A DNA stretch of 64,000 nucleotides from CAYZTY01 sp964444665 (GTDB lineage: Bacteria > Planctomycetota > Phycisphaerae > Sedimentisphaerales > CAYZTY01), in the NCBI GenBank assembly GCA_964444665.1, contig CAYUIE010000001.1, positions 248,001 through 312,000 of the forward strand. The letters are read 5' to 3'. How positions within the stretch are numbered: the first letter of the stretch is position 1; each line of letters opens with the position of its first letter. Of the stretch, positions 7,801 to 17,038 are shown piece after piece. The notes beneath the pieces were generated by a model that was not told the DNA's origin, ran no database searches, and worked only from the letters and a program-made list of their open reading frames with translations. The translations under genes and the position numbers were made by a program.

Positions 7801-10370
7801 GAGTGCCTGTGCTCGATCCAATAGGTGACAAGTCAGTAAACGAAAACAATACTATAAGCTTTTCAGTAAGCGCGTCCGACGCTGATAACGATACAATAAC
7901 GTATACGGAGCAGAATTTGCCAATTGGAGCAGTATATGTTAGCCAGACATTCACCTGGACACCTGATTATAGCCAGGCTGGTACCCATACGATCACGTTC
8001 ATAGCCAGCGATGGCCAGGACCAAGATTCTGAGACGATTACGATAACGGTTAATAACGTTAATAGGGGACCCGTGTTTACGCCTATGAGTGATCAGGCAG
8101 TTTATACAGATGACTCTTTAACTTTCACGGTGAATGCGGTTGACCCCGATGGCGATACACTTACATATTCAGCCTCCGGCCTCCCGTATGGAGCAAACTT
8201 TAATATCGCCACCCAGCTCTTTAGTTGGACTCCAAGTAGTGGCCAAGTGGGTAGTTATGACGTAACTTTTATTGCAAGTGATAGTCAGGACCAGGATTCT
8301 ATGACGATTACGATAACTGTTAGCGCTGACGTACTGGCACCGAATGTTACTAATTGTTTACCTGACGATGGTGCTGTACAGGTACCGTTAAATAATCTGA
8401 TAATTTTGCATGTTGTTGATACTGGAAAGGGCGTTGATGCCGGTTCGGTGATTATTGAAGTTGATAACAATATCGTCTACACAGGCGATACCGATATTTA
8501 TAGTAGTGCATATGGAAAATGCCGCAGATTAGGCGCTAAGGAAGATTACAAATATGTTTACCAGGCATACGAATTATTTGATTTCGACCAGACAGTGATT
8601 GTTGCGGTGAATGCCGAGGACCTTGCCGGCAATGTTATGACTGAGTACTCATATTCCTTCAAGACTGAAATGTTTACATTTGGCAAAAATAAAAAGGTAA
8701 GTTCAGCCTCGGATGATTTTACCAAAGGAATGCCTGCGGCGGTGACGGACAGTAGTGGCGACATTTGGACGGTCTGGCACGCAGGGCCGGCAGGCAGCAG
8801 AGATATTTATGCCGGAAAACTACAGGCCGGGGAAGAAGCTTTCAGCAACAGTGTCCGGCTAACAAATGATATTGCCGACCAGTATAATGCAGCTATTGCT
8901 ATAGATGCCAGTGACAAGCTATACATTGTTTGGCAGGACAACAGGCGAGGGAACTGGGATATTTATATATTAACATCAACTGACGGGGTAAGCTGGTCGA
9001 ATGAAAGAAGGATTACCGACTCTAACGATAATCAGGTCAATCCTGTTATAGCCGTGGATGATTCCACATCAAAGAAGGTATATGTTGTTTGGGAGGACAA
9101 CCGGGGAGGTAATCAGGACATCTATGCAGCTTCCTCCAGCGACGATTTTATGTCGAAAGTAATTTCAGCGATAACCTCAGATAGTTCTGACCAGACCGAA
9201 CCAGCCATTGCGATAGATTCTGTAAATACGGCTTACGTTGTATGGACAGATGCAAGAAACAGTTCAAGCGACATTTATGGAGCTGCTTCAAACAACTCCT
9301 GGACAAATGTGCCGATAGTAAACACCGCAAATAACCAATCAAGCCCTGCAATTGCAGCTGAGGCGGTTGGGTCTATTTTACATTTGCTTTGGGTTGATGA
9401 TAGTTCCGGCAGTTTGGACATTTTCCATGATACGTCGAATGGTTTGTCGGGCAGTCCTTTGGCGGGTAATACTATAGTCGATGATACTTCCGGTGCTAAT
9501 CAACTGCAACCAGTTATTGCTGTTACGGGCAGCACAGGCAATAACCTAAAAGTTTTTGCCTGTTGGCAGGATTATCGCTCTGCTGATATAGACCTTTGCT
9601 TTGCTGAGGTAAGTTTCAGCATCGGAACGAATGTGCTTGTTGGTGATGACAACACAAATACCGACCAAAGTTACCCCGTAATGAGCATAGATAGTGATGG
9701 CTACCCATATCTAATATGGGCTGATAGCAGAAACGTAAATTCGGATATTTATTTTGCCGGATGTACTTTCATCGAATCAAATGCCTTAGCGTCGAAGGAT
9801 ATTTCTGCATCATCAGGTGATGTAGTAGGGACGGATTTGGCTAATATAAATAGTGAAGATGATGTCTCCGTCACATTACCACCCGGAGTATATTCGTGTG
9901 ATTTAAAAATTACAATCTCAAGGGTGAAAAATCCGTCGGAATTTTCGAAAGAGTGTTTCAGCTTGCCGTATGATTTCGGTCCAAGTGGGGTAGACTTTGA
10001 CCAACCGGTTACAGTTACGATACCATATAGTGTATCAAGTGCTGGAAATTCAGCTTCAGCGTACTGGTATGATCCCCTTACTGGTACACTTAGCCAGCAG
10101 GGTATAACAAATGTTGAGAATATCGAAATATCTTCAACTTTACATGCTTTACGTTTTCAGACTGTGCACTTTTCGATGTTTTTCGTTGCAGATAGTGGTG
10201 ATGATGGTGGCGGCGTAATTAGTATTGGAGGAAGTAGTGGCGGGGGTGGTGGTTGCTCGATGTCACCTGATAACCAAGGCAGTGTTATAGAATTTCTGAT
10301 ACCGTACATTGGATTGGCTTTAGTAATGACTGTGCTGAAGCTTCGCGATGTTCGAAGTCAGAGATCGTGA
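4878..10370 (+). CDS. giant secreted multidomain surface protein with GGGGGC C-terminal sorting-like tail
   Basis: 1830 residues. A signal peptide spans about 22-47 (cleavage near SSSLA). Next come a right-handed parallel beta-helix domain (~48-490, repeated I-x-x-N-x-I-x-x-N turns), an FN3 domain (~495-585), an SbsA/Ig-like domain (~590-680), a LamG/concanavalin-like domain (~690-880), three cadherin/He_PIG-like Ig repeats (~890-1165) and another Ig-like domain. Seven repeats containing W-x-D-x-R-x-x-x-x-D-I-Y follow (~1275-1650), probably a seven-bladed propeller. The C-terminus has GGGGGC (1788-1793), a hydrophobic helix (~1803-1820) and a basic end, resembling the Cys-containing tails of MYXO-, JDVT- and Synerg-CTERM proteins. 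A CPBP protease gene starts 25 bp downstream. The ribosome site GGAGGG precedes the ATG. Likely role: surface glycan binding or degradation. Confidence 0.8.
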   Translation: MLIKKLKNTICTPQSGRGNVNLLKPSLIIFCLLFSINAVLPSSSLAATYYVDKNNPSANDTNPGTEAHPWKTLTKAGNTAVAGDTVLAKAGTYTNKLYPINSGAQGSLITFKNYPSESPVIDGQGASTTGVDLSYNNGRDYIRIEGFKITGWNYGGFSFSTNYGATSAENIEIVNCDIYGNNGPGMWVHGQNTLIENNHIYNNGESAILIGMTGIPSINITVRGNNVHDNYDDGMKPCVEQSIIENNTFGPGGYNTPAHSDGIQIEHMANSIIRNNVFRDYTQMIYISLYEYVGYVDNLEIYGNVFYNNVYYSSTSGTTPGIFIISGGALSGRYVNNVDIHSNTFLWTGLPAVWIMQTGSPVTGITIRNNIFFDTYLNTEGVNPAEIDSDYNLFFDTPNDPTGVIARHLTDGVAWVNEGSHSIIGQDPNFVNYTVFQSWDVHLNSTSPAKNAGDPALATVFNLPTPFQDIDGNARPQGSGYDIGAYEYVISDTTPPSIPQNLTAQVISDRRIDLSWQASTDNESAISYYNVYRDGGLSPISQPTSTSYSDTSLSPSTSYSYEVSAVNTAGLESGRSNAAQATTLADTTPPSVVSVNAYETSLEILFDESMELSSAQNTGNYAITGGISVISASLSADLMKVTLTTSAHAEGNYTLTIANVRDVAGNQITQTTENYQYSAGLVGYWKFDDGSGSSAVDSSVNNNTGTLINGPTWATGRIGGALSFDGINDAVQIGTSDFNVSEGTVSLWIYANNFSSSHHFLFGHLTQPWSNRIQLYTDDAAGNLDLGLGNSHTRDTNIEDMDTQRWYNIALSWDGTNYVVYVDGTAKATGTYTGLSTLTTYADIGNNGNSSDRSESFNGLIDEVRFYNRALNASEILSLYNVINDNNEPVLNSIGNKTVNENVLLTFTVDANDADGDTITYSALNLPNGASFTGQAFSWTPGFDQAGTYYITFIASDAYGQDNETITVTVNNVNRVPVLDPIGDKSVNENNTISFSVSASDADNDTITYTEQNLPIGAVYVSQTFTWTPDYSQAGTHTITFIASDGQDQDSETITITVNNVNRGPVFTPMSDQAVYTDDSLTFTVNAVDPDGDTLTYSASGLPYGANFNIATQLFSWTPSSGQVGSYDVTFIASDSQDQDSMTITITVSADVLAPNVTNCLPDDGAVQVPLNNLIILHVVDTGKGVDAGSVIIEVDNNIVYTGDTDIYSSAYGKCRRLGAKEDYKYVYQAYELFDFDQTVIVAVNAEDLAGNVMTEYSYSFKTEMFTFGKNKKVSSASDDFTKGMPAAVTDSSGDIWTVWHAGPAGSRDIYAGKLQAGEEAFSNSVRLTNDIADQYNAAIAIDASDKLYIVWQDNRRGNWDIYILTSTDGVSWSNERRITDSNDNQVNPVIAVDDSTSKKVYVVWEDNRGGNQDIYAASSSDDFMSKVISAITSDSSDQTEPAIAIDSVNTAYVVWTDARNSSSDIYGAASNNSWTNVPIVNTANNQSSPAIAAEAVGSILHLLWVDDSSGSLDIFHDTSNGLSGSPLAGNTIVDDTSGANQLQPVIAVTGSTGNNLKVFACWQDYRSADIDLCFAEVSFSIGTNVLVGDDNTNTDQSYPVMSIDSDGYPYLIWADSRNVNSDIYFAGCTFIESNALASKDISASSGDVVGTDLANINSEDDVSVTLPPGVYSCDLKITISRVKNPSEFSKECFSLPYDFGPSGVDFDQPVTVTIPYSVSSAGNSASAYWYDPLTGTLSQQGITNVENIEISSTLHALRFQTVHFSMFFVADSGDDGGGVISIGGSSGGGGGCSMSPDNQGSVIEFLIPYIGLALVMTVLKLRDVRSQRS

Positions 10371-10395
10371 AATATCGCAAAAGGGGGATGTTAAA

Positions 10396-11139
10396 ATGAG
10401 CTATTCTTCGGGGCAGGTAGATATTACCGATTTGCCGGCGACCGTCGAATCAGCTCCATTTTTCGGCAACAAATTAAAGAAATCCAGCATATCTTTACTC
10501 ATAGAAACTGCCCTGGTAACAATTGCTGCAGTTTTGGCAATCTGGGCGTTCAGCAAATGTTCTCATTTTAAAGATGCCTGGTTTGTGGTTCCAGGCATTT
10601 TGGTTACTGCGGCAATTATCCCAGCGGTAATTCAGAAAAGGAAATTTCCTGAATTTGGCTTTAGCGTCGGGCGAATCAGAAGTTCGCTTGTAGTGCTTGG
10701 CTGGACCTGCGTTGTGGTTTTTCCAGCTTTTTTTGCCGGTTTATGGTTACTGAAATCTTTTGGATTAAGCTTACCTTTACAACCAACGATGCCGCAGGGA
10801 CAAAATCTCATCTCCTGGATACTTTATCAGTTTTTGTATGTTGCAGTAGCTGAAGAGGTGTTTTTCAGAGGTTATGTCCAAGGTAATATATTGAGGTTAG
10901 TGAGCGCAGTGAAGCCGAAGCAATGTGACTTGCAAAAATGGATAATCATAACGTTATCGGCCGTTTGTTTTGCGGCTGCTCACATAATAATCGGGGGTCA
11001 TATAATATTTGTTCTGACATTTGTGCCCGGCCTGATTCTCGGCTGGTTATACATCCGCTCGGGGTCGCTACTGGCACCTATTTTATTCCACGGCCTTGCT
11101 AATATCTGTTATTTCCTGATGGCTGCCGCGATTGCTTGA
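10396..11139 (+). CDS. CPBP-family (CAAX-like) glutamic intramembrane protease
   Basis: 247 residues from the ATG at 10396, chosen because GGGGG lies 8 bp upstream. An in-frame ATG at 10348 would overlap the giant gene and has no such site. The protein is polytopic with all three CPBP motifs: EEVFFR (153-158), F192 to H196 (FAAAH) and H232 to N236 (HGLAN). These form the active site of glutamic intramembrane proteases such as Rce1. Enzymes of this family act as sorting proteases (myxosortases and the MrtJ/MrtS types) for Cys-containing C-terminal signals. The neighbouring giant protein has exactly such a tail, so it is the likely substrate (inference). Confidence 0.85.
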   Translation: MSYSSGQVDITDLPATVESAPFFGNKLKKSSISLLIETALVTIAAVLAIWAFSKCSHFKDAWFVVPGILVTAAIIPAVIQKRKFPEFGFSVGRIRSSLVVLGWTCVVVFPAFFAGLWLLKSFGLSLPLQPTMPQGQNLISWILYQFLYVAVAEEVFFRGYVQGNILRLVSAVKPKQCDLQKWIIITLSAVCFAAAHIIIGGHIIFVLTFVPGLILGWLYIRSGSLLAPILFHGLANICYFLMAAAIA

Positions 11140-11323
11140 GGTTTTAACAAAGGTTGTTACTCTTGTATATCAGGCTGCCTGAAAAATCACCCACACTGTC
11201 CTATAAATAGCTTCATTATATCACCGATATTGCCTTGGACTTGCGCACAAGGTTTTGGAGGAACGGGCTTAAGTACAAGGTGTAGCAGGACGATAAATTT
11301 GGAAGTGGAGAAAGTGTGCTCAG

Positions 11324-12229
11324 ATGAAGAAAGGTAACGAACTGAATCTTCGTAAGATTTTGTTTATAAACAAGTTAGCACTTGTCATTGTGCTCTTGTT
11401 TATGGTTATAAAAACAGTGCTTATATCTGGAGATTTCGAGAGCACTTTGGCCCCTGCCTCGGCGCGAGGTGGGGACATGGTTTATGTAAGTGAAATGATT
11501 ACACCGTTGGTTTTATCATTGGAGGATTGTGCTGAAATCATAGAGAGAAATCCGTTTGATATACCGGACCGAATGGATAAAGGCAGACGAGCAACAAAGA
11601 GTAATTTTACAGATTCTGGTAGTTCTGTTTCCGAGGAGTTGGGATTGGCATTATTTGGCACTGTGTCAGGAAATCCTGTAGTTGCAAGAGCCATTATTAA
11701 GGACCTTAAAACAAATGAGCTTGACCTTTATAAGATTGGCCAGAAAGTTGCTGATGCTTACATTGAAAGTATAGACTCAGATGAGGTAACTTTGGCACAG
11801 AATGGGCAGAGAAAGATATTGAGGTTTAGTAATGCGTATCCCCGCAGCGGGAGCAGTGATGAAGTATCTTATTCGACTGCTGCTGAGGAGAACACGACTG
11901 AAGAAGCTCATATTTCACCTGAGTATAAACGGACTAACTTTGGGGCAATCCGTCGATGTATTGATGTAATATTAAAGAAAGGTGATGTTGAGTTGTATGT
12001 TGTTGGCGGCCGGGTAGAGGGACTTAGAATAACCGGCGTCGAGAACATAAAAGAGGTCAAAGATATGGGCTTAAAAAATGGTGATATTATTCACTCAATT
12101 AATGGGCAGCGATTAACGAGCAAGCAGAAGGCCTACCAGGTTTTCAAGAAAGCAAGAACGCAGCCTGATATAAATTTAGAAATATTACGTGATAATGAAA
12201 CCAAAACACTTTCATTCTCTTTGTGGTAG
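11324..12229 (+). CDS. gspC: type II secretion system protein GspC (PDZ-containing)
   Basis: 301 residues: one membrane helix (about 12-34), a periplasmic HR-like region (~82-165, LALFGTVSGNPVVARAII) and a C-terminal PDZ domain (~205-301, with MGLKNGDIIHSINGQ). GspC links the inner-membrane platform to the outer-membrane secretin. The gene starts the T2SS run and is followed 3 bp later by gspD. The 184 bp upstream contain no gene and no clear promoter, so the operon may have its own start or be read through from the CPBP gene. Confidence 0.85.
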   Translation: MKKGNELNLRKILFINKLALVIVLLFMVIKTVLISGDFESTLAPASARGGDMVYVSEMITPLVLSLEDCAEIIERNPFDIPDRMDKGRRATKSNFTDSGSSVSEELGLALFGTVSGNPVVARAIIKDLKTNELDLYKIGQKVADAYIESIDSDEVTLAQNGQRKILRFSNAYPRSGSSDEVSYSTAAEENTTEEAHISPEYKRTNFGAIRRCIDVILKKGDVELYVVGGRVEGLRITGVENIKEVKDMGLKNGDIIHSINGQRLTSKQKAYQVFKKARTQPDINLEILRDNETKTLSFSLW

Positions 12230-12232
12230 GTT

Positions 12233-14248
12233 ATGTGTATATCATTAAGAAGATCGACTTATAAGTGTGTAAGTATTAAGCGTATGAGCATAAAAGTCTT
12301 TTGTTATTTTATTATTATACTCTTGTGCTTTGTTTCTATTACCTTCGCCGAACATTCATCTTTAAAAACGGCGGCAAATACGCCTGTACTTGACGAACAG
12401 AATGCGGCAGAAGCAATCCAATTTCCTAAGATTAGAAATCCTGATGAACTTATATCTGTAAACTTTGACCAGGTCGATATCCGGATTATGCTTAAGACGA
12501 TTGGAGATATAACCGGAATCAGTTTTATCGTGGATGACAGTGTCCGTGGTACTGTTACAGTAATGTCTCCAACGAAGATGCGTCTTGGCGAGCTATATAA
12601 GATTTTAGAATCGATTCTGGAAGTTAAAGGTTATGCCGCTGTTCCGGCCGGAGGGTTTGTGAAGGTTGTATCAAGAGCAGAGGCATCCAAGCGAAACTTA
12701 CAAGTTCGCATTGGCAGCAAACCTTCAGAAATCTCGCAAAGTGATTCTGTTGTTACGCAGATTATTCCGTTGAAGTATGCTGATGTCACAGAGGTAAGTC
12801 AAATTATCAAGCCTCTTTTAGCTAACAGCTCATATATGGCGACTTACCCCCGAACAAATTCTATTTTGATTACGGATATATCTTCGAATATACATCATGT
12901 TGCCAAAATTATTCAAACAATTGATGTAATAGGTTCTAAAGAACAGGTAACTGTAATCGGATTAGAGCACGCTTCCGCACAGGTTCTCAGCGAACAAATA
13001 ACCCGCATAATACAAAAACGCCAATCCGCTTCTTCACGGCCTTCGCACGGCCGGAACACAATGCTGGTTGAGGGAGATATCCAGATTTTACCCGATGAAA
13101 GAACCAACTCTCTTGTTGTTGTGGCCAATGCTCAGGCTACCCAGATGATTAAAGGATTGGCGGAACAGCTTGATATTGAGCGGCCTCGCGGGACAAACAA
13201 TGTTCATGTAGTATACCTTAAAAATGCTCCAGCAAAAGAAACTGCTGAGTCGCTTAGTAATGCCGTTGCGAACCTGCGAGTCGCTGGCGCAATTGAAGCA
13301 GCTCAGCCTGTTTACGTTACTGCCGATGAAGGTACGAATGCTTTGATAATCACTGCCTCAGTACAGGACCTTGAGGTTATCAGCGAGATTGTAGAAAAAC
13401 TGGATATAGTTCGGGAGCAGGTATTAGTTGAGATGCTTATTGTGGAAGTAAGTGAAGACGGATTATTGGAAATAGGCATCGACTGGGCTACATTTGACCA
13501 GGCTGTTAGCGATAGCATTCGATTTTTCGGAGAAACGAATTTCGGCATACGAAGCGGTTTCATCAGCGGAGACTTTGATGGTCTTAATGTTGGAGCGTGG
13601 AGGATGAGCGGGACAGACACAACCATTGGGCCGATTTTGCACGCTTTGGAGAAAATATCCGGGGTCAATATTCTCTCAACCCCGCATATTTTAACTTCGA
13701 ATCACAACAAGGCTCGAATAATAGTAGGTGAAAATCGTCCGTTCGTTACACAGTCGAGAATAACGGAATCGGAGCCCAGCACTCCTACAGTTATAAAAAC
13801 ATTTGAATACAAGGACGTCGGAATTACCCTGGAGATAACACCGCACGTAAGTCAAGGTGGGCTGGTCAGACTTGAAATTGATACTCAGTTCACGAAACTC
13901 GTTGAGACAGTTACTGCTTCGGCTATCGAGACGCCCACAACAGCTAAGCGGGAGGCTCAGACGATTGTTTCTATGAATAGTGGTTCTACTGTCGTAATAG
14001 GGGGTCTGATTAGAGACGACAAGGTTACAATCGAGAAGAAGATTCCTCTCATAGCTGATATTCCTATTATTGGTGGTTTGTTTAAATTCCGAAAAGACCA
14101 GCTGCAGAAAACGAATCTGCTGTTGTTTATAACACCTCATATTCTGAGCAGTCAGGAAGAATTAGAGCAGATAACCGAAAAAAAGAAGAAAGAAATGGGA
14201 ACGCATCTGAATATGCTTGAGAATAACAGCAGCTGGAACCAGGAGTAG
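12233..14248 (+). CDS. gspD: type II secretion system secretin GspD
   Basis: 671 residues forming the outer-membrane secretin channel. Domain order: signal-like N-terminus, N0 (~65-145), N1-N3 repeats (~170-400) and the secretin domain (~405-635), with NILSTPHILTSNHNKARI and VVIGGLIRD followed by PLIADIPIIGGLF, the classical secretin signature. The start at 12233 lies 3 bp after gspC; a second Met at residue 18, just before the hydrophobic segment, could be the true start. Upstream and downstream genes are all T2SS components. Confidence 0.93.
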   Translation: MCISLRRSTYKCVSIKRMSIKVFCYFIIILLCFVSITFAEHSSLKTAANTPVLDEQNAAEAIQFPKIRNPDELISVNFDQVDIRIMLKTIGDITGISFIVDDSVRGTVTVMSPTKMRLGELYKILESILEVKGYAAVPAGGFVKVVSRAEASKRNLQVRIGSKPSEISQSDSVVTQIIPLKYADVTEVSQIIKPLLANSSYMATYPRTNSILITDISSNIHHVAKIIQTIDVIGSKEQVTVIGLEHASAQVLSEQITRIIQKRQSASSRPSHGRNTMLVEGDIQILPDERTNSLVVVANAQATQMIKGLAEQLDIERPRGTNNVHVVYLKNAPAKETAESLSNAVANLRVAGAIEAAQPVYVTADEGTNALIITASVQDLEVISEIVEKLDIVREQVLVEMLIVEVSEDGLLEIGIDWATFDQAVSDSIRFFGETNFGIRSGFISGDFDGLNVGAWRMSGTDTTIGPILHALEKISGVNILSTPHILTSNHNKARIIVGENRPFVTQSRITESEPSTPTVIKTFEYKDVGITLEITPHVSQGGLVRLEIDTQFTKLVETVTASAIETPTTAKREAQTIVSMNSGSTVVIGGLIRDDKVTIEKKIPLIADIPIIGGLFKFRKDQLQKTNLLLFITPHILSSQEELEQITEKKKKEMGTHLNMLENNSSWNQE

Positions 14249-14280
14249 TTGTTAGTGAATAGAATTTAGTAGATAAGCGA

Positions 14281-15840
14281 ATGGCTGAACAACGCAATAC
14301 ACAATACACAATACGCAATACGCAGTATCTGGAAGCCATATTACCCGAGCATCTGGACCCTCAGATTGTAAGAAAGGTGCCGCTGGAGTTTCTTAAACAG
14401 CAGTGTGCCATTCCAATCAGGCTGGACGATGAGCGGATTGCAGTTGCTTTGGCAGACCCACTCAACATAGAGGCGTACGATGCAATTGTGAATGTATTAG
14501 ACCGACCCTGCGACCGGATTGTCTGTTCTGCTGCCGAGATAGAACGGGCGATAAGTTCTTGTTACTACCAGAACAGCAGCGTTGAAAAGGAGAACGTGAA
14601 TTTAAATGATGATAACGATGCTGACGGCAGTTTTGTTCAGACGAGGGCTGAAGACTTGCTGAATATTGCCAGCAAAGCGCCGGTCATAAAACTGGTTAAT
14701 AATATCTTTTTCCAGGCGGTGCAAAGTCGGGCCAGCGATATACATATTGAACCGTACGAAAATGAAGCGAGGGTACGGTTTCGGATTGATGGGGTTTTAC
14801 ATAATATATTTACTTTGCCGAGACATCAGGTTGCGGCTTTCCTGTCACGATTAAAAATTATGGCCAATCTCAACATTGCCGAACGTAGGCTGCCGCAGGA
14901 TGGACAAAGCCGGATTAAAATAGGCCAGAACTTAGTGGATATTCGAGTCTCGACCATCCCAACGTTGGATGGCGAGCGAATAGTGCTGAGATTGCTGGAT
15001 AAAAGCAACCATAAATTGGGACTGGATGAGATAGGCCTTTCTGAGGATATACTTAATTCTTTCAGAAATTTAATTAAATTGGCGCATGGTATAATTCTAC
15101 TTACGGGGCCTACAGGCAGCGGCAAGACAACCACACTCTACGCAACTCTTAATGAGCTTAACTGTGAAGAAAGAAATATCCTTACAGTTGAAGACCCCGT
15201 TGAGTATCAATTACCGGGTATTGGACAGATGCAGATAAAACCAAAGATAAATCTTACCTTTGCCAATTGCTTTCGGCACATCCTCAGACAGGACCCCGAT
15301 ATAATTATGATAGGGGAAATTCGTGATGTTGAAACTGCTGAAATTGCAATCCATGCCTCCCTTACCGGTCATTTAGTTCTAAGCACTCTGCATACGAACG
15401 ATTCGTCCTCAGCGATAACCAGACTGATTGATATGGGTATCGAGCCATACCTTATTTCGTCATCAGTTGTTGCGGTAATGGCGCAGCGACTCCTGCGAGT
15501 TATTTGTTCCCAATGCAAGGGGCCTTGCGAGCCCGCTGAGGAAATAATGTCTCTTTTGAAGACAAACAGTAATACTTCGACAAAAAGCCGGTTCTATAAA
15601 GGACACGGTTGTAAAAACTGCCTTGAAACCGGTTATCTCGGAAGAACAGGGATATTCGAACTACTGATTATCGATGACGATATCAGGGAACTAATAGTAA
15701 AGAGAAGTGCTTATCACTTAATAAAAGAAGTCGCGATTAAAAAAGGTATGGGTACTCTGAAGGAGGATGGATTACGAAAAGTGTTGGCTGGACAGACTAC
15801 TCTTGAAGAGGTCTACAGGATTACGCAGGACAGTATGTAA
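14281..15840 (+). CDS. gspE: type II secretion ATPase GspE
   Basis: 519 residues. An N-terminal T2SSE_N domain (~18-95) precedes the hexameric ATPase: Walker A GPTGSGKT (276-283), Walker B-like IIMIGEIRD (341-349) and the tetracysteine zinc motif C409-x2-C412 / C444-x2-C447. It powers pseudopilus assembly from the cytoplasm. Oddly, the first 16 codons are made largely of a 7-bp repeat array (14295-14329) encoding an Asn-Thr-Gln-Tyr-rich stretch, and no ribosome-binding site is visible before the ATG. Since 7 is not a multiple of 3, loss or gain of one unit would break the frame. Confidence 0.95.
   Translation: MAEQRNTQYTIRNTQYLEAILPEHLDPQIVRKVPLEFLKQQCAIPIRLDDERIAVALADPLNIEAYDAIVNVLDRPCDRIVCSAAEIERAISSCYYQNSSVEKENVNLNDDNDADGSFVQTRAEDLLNIASKAPVIKLVNNIFFQAVQSRASDIHIEPYENEARVRFRIDGVLHNIFTLPRHQVAAFLSRLKIMANLNIAERRLPQDGQSRIKIGQNLVDIRVSTIPTLDGERIVLRLLDKSNHKLGLDEIGLSEDILNSFRNLIKLAHGIILLTGPTGSGKTTTLYATLNELNCEERNILTVEDPVEYQLPGIGQMQIKPKINLTFANCFRHILRQDPDIIMIGEIRDVETAEIAIHASLTGHLVLSTLHTNDSSSAITRLIDMGIEPYLISSSVVAVMAQRLLRVICSQCKGPCEPAEEIMSLLKTNSNTSTKSRFYKGHGCKNCLETGYLGRTGIFELLIIDDDIRELIVKRSAYHLIKEVAIKKGMGTLKEDGLRKVLAGQTTLEEVYRITQDSM
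14295..14329 (+). repeat. 7-bp tandem repeat array inside the 5' end of gspE
   Basis: Four heptamers in order CAATACA, CAATACA, CAATACG, CAATACG occupy 14295-14322, followed by a degenerate fifth (CAGTATC). The array starts 14 bp after the start codon of gspE and is translated in all three phases. Its A-A-B-B layout matches the array in kdsB at 41905-41932. Confidence 0.9.
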
Positions 15841-15862
15841 ACAAGTGCAGAGGTAACCGGTT

Positions 15863-17038
15863 ATGTCGTCGATTGAATGTAATATAGTAACTGATAAGCC
15901 TGCTCCCGGTCATTTAGCGTCTGAGAACTGTGCAAAAAAAGACTTACATAGACCGGAAAGCCTTAACAGAGTTGGTACGAAGGACGTATGCAGGCTTGCA
16001 CGTCAGTTAGCTACGTTGTTACACGCCGGTATGCCGCTCGTACCAGCTTTGTCGGTACTGGTTGAACAATTGCGCGAAGTTGGCAAACGTAGAGTAATGC
16101 GTTTGGGATTACGTGAGAGTCCTCTTGCGGAAATTATGGAACAGGTTACTGATGCTGTGCGTGCAGGAAGCACCCTGGCCGATGCACTCAGCCGGCATCC
16201 GGGCGTTTTTTCAGCTCTTTTTGTAAATATGGTAGCTGCGGGAGAAGCGTGTGGAACGCTGGAGGATGTTCTCTTACGCCTGGCTGAGATGCTGGAGAAG
16301 CGCGTGAATCTCGCAAACAAGGTCAAATCGGCCCTTGCCTACCCCTTGATGATGTTTTTAGTTGCGGTTGGAGTTATTACGTTTCTTTTATCTTATGTAG
16401 TGCCCGGCATAACACAGATTTTTATTGAAATGAATCGTATTCTTCCCTGGCCGACCATATTGCTTATATCAATGAGCTCTTTTGTAAAAACATATTTCTT
16501 ACTGATTGCTTTTGCTGTTTGTGCTGGCATCTTCGCAATCGGTGTTGGCTATAGAACTAAGGAAGGTAAATTGCTGATGGACCGCTTTAAACTAAAGCTG
16601 CCTCTCTTTGGCAACCTGTTCCTCAAGCTGGAAACGGCGCGACTGGCCAGGACACTGGGAGCGCTGCTTACCGGGGGTATTCTGATACTAAATGCCCTGA
16701 AAATTGTAAAAGTGGTTGTACAGAATAGCTTTATTTCGGCCCATCTGGATTCTGTGGAGGATTCGGTTAGTAAAGGCGAAACGATTGCGAATGCAATAAA
16801 GAAGACCGGCTTGTTTCCGCCTATCGTATTTCACATCATAGCAACGGCCCAGGTCAGCGGAAATGTAGAAGACGGTTTTATGAGTATTGCAGATATGTAC
16901 GATGATGAAGTTGAGCTGACAACTAAAACACTCACTTCGCTGCTTGAGCCGGCGATACTTCTTGTTATGGGGATTGTTATTGGCTTTATCGTATTGGCGG
17001 TTTTGCTGCCGATATTTGAAATAAATCAGGCCTTTTAA
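15863..17038 (+). CDS. gspF: type II secretion inner-membrane platform protein GspF
   Basis: 391 residues with two T2SSF domains (~45-165 and ~250-375) and three membrane helices (near 160-185, 210-235 and 360-385). The typical LARQLATLLHAGMPLVPAL and LARTLGALLTGGILILNAL motifs open each half. GspF is the polytopic platform that couples GspE to pseudopilin assembly. Its N-terminal ~45 residues are a hydrophilic extension. The TAA stop overlaps the gspG start by 1 bp, indicating translational coupling. Confidence 0.95.
   Translation: MSSIECNIVTDKPAPGHLASENCAKKDLHRPESLNRVGTKDVCRLARQLATLLHAGMPLVPALSVLVEQLREVGKRRVMRLGLRESPLAEIMEQVTDAVRAGSTLADALSRHPGVFSALFVNMVAAGEACGTLEDVLLRLAEMLEKRVNLANKVKSALAYPLMMFLVAVGVITFLLSYVVPGITQIFIEMNRILPWPTILLISMSSFVKTYFLLIAFAVCAGIFAIGVGYRTKEGKLLMDRFKLKLPLFGNLFLKLETARLARTLGALLTGGILILNALKIVKVVVQNSFISAHLDSVEDSVSKGETIANAIKKTGLFPPIVFHIIATAQVSGNVEDGFMSIADMYDDEVELTTKTLTSLLEPAILLVMGIVIGFIVLAVLLPIFEINQAF

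Noticed and set aside
13312..13668. Antisense ORF of 118 codons inside gspD
   Set aside because: Shadow of the conserved secretin coding frame.
14295..14329. CRISPR-like repeat
   Set aside because: Units are 7 bp without spacers and lie inside a coding sequence.
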